DNA from: an uncultured Asticcacaulis sp.
Lineage (GTDB): Bacteria; Pseudomonadota; Alphaproteobacteria; Caulobacterales; Caulobacteraceae
DNA length: 38,383 bases
Reading direction: 5' to 3'
Assembly (NCBI GenBank): GCA_946480125.1
Contig: CAMLIY010000006.1
Coordinates: 1-38,383, forward strand
The notes under the pieces were generated by a model. That model was given only the letters and a program-made list of their open reading frames with translations. It did not search any database and had not been told where the DNA came from. Positions 34,112 to 38,383 of the stretch are shown here, one piece after another (position 1 is the stretch's first letter; each line of letters opens with the position of its first letter). Made by a program: the position numbers and the translations under genes.

Positions 34112-36183
34112 TCCTTTTTCTTTGGGTCAGGGTCTTCGATTCCCATCAGCCAAAAGCTGAACCAGTCCACGGACCTGAGGTACACCGCACGACGATGGAT
34201 GGGTTGCCACTTCACATGGAACTCGTCCGGAAATACGTACATTTCCAGCGGATTTCTGCGCTCCCTTAAAGCCTGGTATCCTTCAAGCGCCCCGAGATAT
34301 TCGGTGTCGGCTGCCTGTATAAGGAGAGGCGGAAGTCCCTTGGCTGCGGTTCTGGCGAAAGAATAATTTTGCCAGAACGCGGCGTCAGGCTCAGATGCGG
34401 TTGGGTGTCCACTTTCCGCGAACGATCTCGCCAGTACCGGACCACCCAGGAATGCCATCACTGCCGGGTCGTCACAACAAGTGCTGATAGCCGCTGCAGA
34501 AAACAGAGAGCTGTTTAAAAGAGCAAACTGGACTGTTGTGGCACCGTCGCTCAGGCCGGTTATGCCGATGTGACGCTTGTCAATGGTTCCGGTCGCGATA
34601 GCCGCTTTGACCCCTTCTTCCAATGCGGATTGTATGCTTTGCCGCCCCGCCCGATCCCTGGAGCTCGACCGTGCACTCTTAGTGGCTTTCGCTGACGGAA
34701 AATTGGCAAGGGAGGCCGGATGATTGAACCTCAGGACTGCGAAGCCACGAGACGCATACAGTTGGATCGGATATTCGTCGCCGGTCCCTCCCCTGAGAAA
34801 GCCGCGAGAGCGATATTGCACGATGATCAACGGATGAGTTTGGCCAGGTTTATGATCAGGAGGCAGGACCAGGTCGCCGAACGTCTCGATGCCGCGATCA
34901 TTTTTCCATTGCAGTCTTTCGGTCTTGCCGAGCGCGATACTCCGGAATTCTGGGTTGGGGTCCCATATCGGATGTACGCTTCCGTCTCCAATCTCCACGG
35001 AAACCAGTTCTCGCGGCTGGGTCGGCGCCTCATGACCACAGACCAATCGGCTGCTGCTCATCTGGCAGCCAATAAATACGTCGGCCGAGGACAAAAACCT
35101 CTCCGGTTCTACACCGTCTGGCAACCACTTATAAAACCCCTGCCGACTTGAATCCCAGCCGTATCCCCAGCCCTCCAGGGTTGCAAAGATCAGCGTCGAA
35201 CCGTCTCCTATCCACCACATGCCTGTGACGACGGAAGACCGCGGCAGGACCGCGCGGCGCTTGGAGCCATCCGCAGCAAGTGAATAGACCGCCTTCGCTG
35301 AATGGGCATCCGAGGGATCTGTCGGCGCGATCCACGCTGCCCGGCCTGTCTGGTTCGCCTCAATGACTTTTCCGGTCAAGGCCGGACCGGGCGCACCTGA
35401 GTTGAACAGGAGGGTGCTCTCGGTAGGCGTGGCCTCGCGCTCGTCGCCATCAGCGACGCCAATTGACAGGAAGACAGGATCGACCTTTTCCCGCGGTATG
35501 GGCCGATTGCTATTCGCAGGAATAAAACGGTCATCGAACAAGAAGCCGCCTTTGCCCTCGTGTTCAATCCCATCATAGGCAGATTGCAGGCCGGGGCGCC
35601 CCGAGATGATCAAGCGCGCGCCGTCTGGCGACCAGGCGACATCTTCCACATCAAAGGCCATATGGGTAACGGCTCGCGCCGGCGCGCCATCTAGTCCAAC
35701 CAGCCATGCCTGCGTTAAGCCGCCTTCTCTACGCAGGTAGGCCAGTGATTTGCCGTCAGGTGACCATTTCGGGATGACAATGATCGGCGCGCCCGACGGT
35801 GTGAACGCAGGAAAGCCAAGAACTTGCCTAGTCATAAGCATATAATCGCCGCCGGCGTCCAGAAGAACAGGCTGTTCCGATCCGGCTACTGCCGCGACGA
35901 TGATACCAAGGCAATAGCTGTTATTCGACAGGTCCGCTTTCCGCACCTGCACCGCCACATGCTTGCCGTCCGGCGACACCGACAGGACCTCTGTGGCAAC
36001 ATTTGTCGGGTCGAGCGGACCGATGTCTCGCAGTTGAACGAGGTCGTCGGCTGTGATTGACGGGCCAAATCTTTCTGGTGAAGACGGGAGCAACAGGTCG
36101 CGACACGTCTCTGCCCGCCCGGATGCGGGCAGAGACGCCAACGCGCAAATTAGCCCTAGCGCGTACAGGCTGGGGGTGCGCAT
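34054..36183 (-). CDS. Lasso peptide isopeptidase (S9-like serine hydrolase)
   Basis: 709 residues with a signal peptide (LYALGLICALASLPASGRA). A beta-propeller (about 40-420, with repeated SPDGK motifs) is followed by an alpha/beta-hydrolase domain carrying Ser545 in GLSDGATT, Asp626 in QAADTEY and His656 in PDEFHVKW as the triad. Prolyl-oligopeptidase-like enzymes next to lasso genes (AtxE-type) specifically open the isopeptide ring and linearise the peptide. The size and layout agree with that group. The start lies four bases after the receptor stop, so the two form one operon. Its end overlaps the cyclase gene by 58 bp in the opposite direction. A general S9 dipeptidyl peptidase would be the alternative without this context. 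Confidence 0.88.
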   Translation of the reverse strand: MRTPSLYALGLICALASLPASGRAETCRDLLLPSSPERFGPSITADDLVQLRDIGPLDPTNVATEVLSVSPDGKHVAVQVRKADLSNNSYCLGIIVAAVAGSEQPVLLDAGGDYMLMTRQVLGFPAFTPSGAPIIVIPKWSPDGKSLAYLRREGGLTQAWLVGLDGAPARAVTHMAFDVEDVAWSPDGARLIISGRPGLQSAYDGIEHEGKGGFLFDDRFIPANSNRPIPREKVDPVFLSIGVADGDEREATPTESTLLFNSGAPGPALTGKVIEANQTGRAAWIAPTDPSDAHSAKAVYSLAADGSKRRAVLPRSSVVTGMWWIGDGSTLIFATLEGWGYGWDSSRQGFYKWLPDGVEPERFLSSADVFIGCQMSSSRLVCGHEAPTQPRELVSVEIGDGSVHPIWDPNPEFRSIALGKTERLQWKNDRGIETFGDLVLPPDHKPGQTHPLIIVQYRSRGFLRGGTGDEYPIQLYASRGFAVLRFNHPASLANFPSAKATKSARSSSRDRAGRQSIQSALEEGVKAAIATGTIDKRHIGITGLSDGATTVQFALLNSSLFSAAAISTCCDDPAVMAFLGGPVLARSFAESGHPTASEPDAAFWQNYSFARTAAKGLPPLLIQAADTEYLGALEGYQALRERRNPLEMYVFPDEFHVKWQPIHRRAVYLRSVDWFSFWLMGIEDPDPKKKDQYMRWRTLRDECECGSGG

Positions 36184-36187
36184 TGTC

Positions 36188-38383
36188 TTACCAGGCCTTC
36201 GACACGGTTATGCTGACGAAGCGGCCAATGATTGATGCATTTGTGCTGTCGAAGTGCGGTCCCATATTCGAGATCGGCGACGGCGTGTAGGGTGGAGCCT
36301 TGTCGAACAGGTTAGACGCGGACAACACGATCCTCAGATCTGAAAATGCGTTGGCACCCTCGCCAAACCTGTACGCAACTGTCGCGTCGACTGTCGTCCA
36401 TGGATCAACCTTAAAATTAGGTGTGACCAGGGTGTCGGCCTCGTCGGCTATATAGTTCACGACGGCTGTGGCACTGAACCCGCCTCGCCTCCAACTGGCC
36501 CCGCCGCGCGCTTTGAACTTGGGCGGAGAAAAGATAGTGCCGGACAATTCGATGCTGGGCAGGGTCGGAATGGTTTGCTGCTTCAGAGTCAGCCAGGACG
36601 CATTCGCGAAGGTGTCGATGTCGCCGAAATCGAGGCGGAAAGCCTGGCGGTAGGATAGATCTACACCCTTAATTGTCTGCGCGGTCGCGTTGGTGTTCTG
36701 GTTATAGATTGCCGCCACGACATCCGCCGGATCGTAATCGGTACTCGCGAAATTATTGAATTCCGTCGAGCGGGCAAACAGATCGGCTTTGGTCGCGTCA
36801 GATGGAGATAGCTCAACGAATGGCGAAAACCGAGGGTCGCTGAGCGCGCCGGTAAACGGGTTGACCGGCTGAACAATCCGACCCTCATAGTCGACGCTAA
36901 AATATGTCACGGACCATTTCAAATCACGGCTCGGCGTAAAGTCGGCACCGAGCGTCCACGAAGTTGCCTTCTCAGGTTTGAGGTCCGGGTTACCGCCTTC
37001 AATATCGAGGACCGTGCCGGTATCCGGACCACCAACATACGAGGCGTCGAACAGATAAAGCTGCGCCCGGTTATGGAGCTGGAGGAAGGTCGGCGCCTTG
37101 AAGGACTTGCCCCACGACCCACGAATCGCCACACCATCGATAGGAACATAGCGCAATCCAACCTTCGGGTTCGTGCTGCTGCCGAAATCGCTATATTTTT
37201 CGGCTCGCCCCGCCACGCTAAGCGTAAGCTCCTGCAATCCAGCCCGTTCAGTAGACGGCTCGACAAGCGGCACAAGCGTCTCGAAATACAAGTAATCTAC
37301 ACTTCGTGAGTATTCCGCCGAGCTCACAAATGTTTCGCTCCGACGCCCTCCCCCCAGTGCAACCCGTACCGGTCCTGTTGGCAAGCTGAACGCAGTCCCG
37401 CCAGCCGTTACCTCGACGTCTTCGAGGTGATTACGCATCAGCGCCCCCTGGGTCAGGGAGTAGGCAGGGATGGCAACAAAGGTAGAGTTTCGGCTTCCGC
37501 CAGATAGCGCGGTCAAATCGAGCTTCCAGTCTTTCATCAGGCCGACTTCCACCGAAAGCGCAAAGCTATAGGCTGGTGTCGTTACAGTGGTGAAAACCTG
37601 GGGGGCCGCAGCAGAGGTCTTCGCAATCCGTGTGGCTTCCCGGTTGCTGACGAGCGCGTCCAGAGTGATGTTCACATTCTCGAACGGCGCCCAGCCGGCG
37701 CTAACGAACGCCGACTGGCGCTTTTGGGGCTGCACCAGCATGTTTTCGGGCGATCCAATGCCGACGATGTCTCGATCCGCCCAGGTAATGGCATCCTGGT
37801 TGGTCGCTTCCGCATTGAACAGGATGTTTGCCTTGTTGGAAGCCGCACCAGTGAGAAGACTAAATGTCCGCTCCGTGCCGCCACCTTGCGTTGACGTTGC
37901 TACGCGAGCCGAGACCTCGGTGCCTGTATAGTTCTTGCGCAAGACGAAGTTGACGACGCCGCCGACCGCGTCGGCGCCATAGAGTGCCGACGCGCCGTCC
38001 GGCAGGACTTCCACGCGTTGGACGGCGCTCAAGGGTATACCTGATATATCAGAGCTCTGGAAAGCACTGTCGGACGGCAACCGGTGACCGTTGAGGAGAA
38101 CGAGTGTCGCGTCCGAACCGAGCCCGCGCAAATTGACTGTCGAAGCATTCGTGACGTTATTGTTGTTCGGATTGACGAAGGACGGCGCTCCCGAAACGAC
38201 GCCTGGGTTCTGCCCGCCGGAAAAATTCTCGGGTAAGCTACGGACCAAATCACCGGTTTGCGAATAGCCGGACTGTTCGATATCGGTCCGGCTCAGAGCA
38301 TGGATTGGAGACGTCGGGTTGCCGCCACGAATGTGCGAGCCGATGACGATGACCTCAGTTGGCTGTTCAGCCACCGCTGCGGG
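36188..38383 (-). CDS. TonB-dependent receptor of the lasso locus (5' end beyond window)
   Basis: About 731 residues are visible. The frame is open to the window edge and reads PAAVAEQPTEVIVIGSHIRGG. A GTG at 38374 is inside what looks like a signal-peptide cleavage region (AAVA-EQ), so the true start lies to the right. A TonB box (TEVIVIGS), a plug (DLVRSLPENFSGG, STVNLRGLGSDATLVLLNGHRLP, VEVLPDGASALYGADAVGGVVNFVLR) and a beta-barrel ending FVSITVSKAW with a terminal aromatic are present. Receptors paired with lasso isopeptidases are thought to import the mature lasso peptide, or its complex, into the periplasm, where the ring is opened. It is a different receptor type from the 1256-residue sugar receptor and half its size. 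Confidence 0.9.
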   Translation of the reverse strand, partial: PAAVAEQPTEVIVIGSHIRGGNPTSPIHALSRTDIEQSGYSQTGDLVRSLPENFSGGQNPGVVSGAPSFVNPNNNNVTNASTVNLRGLGSDATLVLLNGHRLPSDSAFQSSDISGIPLSAVQRVEVLPDGASALYGADAVGGVVNFVLRKNYTGTEVSARVATSTQGGGTERTFSLLTGAASNKANILFNAEATNQDAITWADRDIVGIGSPENMLVQPQKRQSAFVSAGWAPFENVNITLDALVSNREATRIAKTSAAAPQVFTTVTTPAYSFALSVEVGLMKDWKLDLTALSGGSRNSTFVAIPAYSLTQGALMRNHLEDVEVTAGGTAFSLPTGPVRVALGGGRRSETFVSSAEYSRSVDYLYFETLVPLVEPSTERAGLQELTLSVAGRAEKYSDFGSSTNPKVGLRYVPIDGVAIRGSWGKSFKAPTFLQLHNRAQLYLFDASYVGGPDTGTVLDIEGGNPDLKPEKATSWTLGADFTPSRDLKWSVTYFSVDYEGRIVQPVNPFTGALSDPRFSPFVELSPSDATKADLFARSTEFNNFASTDYDPADVVAAIYNQNTNATAQTIKGVDLSYRQAFRLDFGDIDTFANASWLTLKQQTIPTLPSIELSGTIFSPPKFKARGGASWRRGGFSATAVVNYIADEADTLVTPNFKVDPWTTVDATVAYRFGEGANAFSDLRIVLSASNLFDKAPPYTPSPISNMGPHFDSTNASIIGRFVSITVSKAW

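Noticed and set aside
34112..38383. ABC exporter (D gene) of the lasso locus
   Set aside because: No ABC transporter gene is present in the visible part; the genes here are an isopeptidase and a TonB receptor. It could lie outside the window.
1..38383. CRISPR arrays, tRNA or rRNA genes, intact insertion sequences
   Set aside because: No regularly spaced long repeats, tRNA-like cloverleaf, rRNA segment or transposase with terminal inverted repeats was recognised on either strand by reading.

Overview
The window looks like a chromosomal segment of an aquatic alphaproteobacterium, most likely a member of the Caulobacteraceae (Asticcacaulis- or Caulobacter-like). The reasons are the lasso-peptide locus of A-B-C plus isopeptidase plus TonB-receptor type, the pairing of a very large sugar-type TonB-dependent receptor with tryptophan-halogenase-family genes, and the abundance of GTG/TTG starts with strong purine-rich ribosome binding sites. 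The genus is an inference; no rRNA or other marker gene is present.

Layout. (1) 1-406: start of an NAD(P) transhydrogenase alpha-subunit gene, cut by the left edge. (2) 479-29782: a polysaccharide and sugar-acid utilisation island. It contains a run with a GH50 agarase-like enzyme, an arylsulfatase, its formylglycine-generating enzyme and an SMP-30 lactonase (6213 down to 479). A GH3 glycosidase follows, then two convergent tryptophan-halogenase-family flavoproteins and a 1256-residue TonB-dependent receptor. Next is an operon of sugar transporter, SDR and galactonate-dehydratase-type enzyme (20627 down to 17049), then a GntR/FCD regulator. The next operon has an enolase-superfamily enzyme, a zinc dehydrogenase, a KduD-type SDR and an AldA-type dehydrogenase (26010 down to 21605). 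The last group is a lipoprotein lactonase, an MFS sugar-acid transporter and an aldose 1-epimerase (29782 down to 26356). (3) 29984-38383: a terminator and gene debris, two related GntR-type regulator genes (one lacking the DNA-binding domain), then a lasso-peptide locus. That locus consists of precursor, RRE-protease fusion and lasso cyclase on the plus strand, and a TonB-dependent receptor plus lasso isopeptidase on the minus strand.

How it works together (inference). The agarase and sulfatase would cut and desulfate a red-algal galactan. D-galactose would go through the SDR, a lactonase and the DgoD-like dehydratase. 3,6-anhydro-L-galactose would go through the AldA-type dehydrogenase and the enolase-family cycloisomerase, then an oxidation/reduction pair (zinc dehydrogenase plus KduD-type SDR) to 2-keto-3-deoxy-D-gluconate. 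Nine copies of a 12-bp palindrome, ATTGTNNACAAT (seven exact, two with one mismatch), lie in front of the transcription units of this island. Several of them cover a TTGACA-like -35 element. They are probably the operators of the GntR regulator at 20975-21598. No copy was seen in the lasso locus, so the regulon appears to stop at about 29.9 kb.

The most notable items are the apparently new lasso peptide (predicted 25-residue core, 8-residue Gly1-Asp8 ring), the operator set, the complete anhydrogalactose route in one operon, the effector-domain-only GntR paralogue, and a possible operator-controlled small RNA carrying an anti-Shine-Dalgarno stretch near 16.75-16.94 kb.
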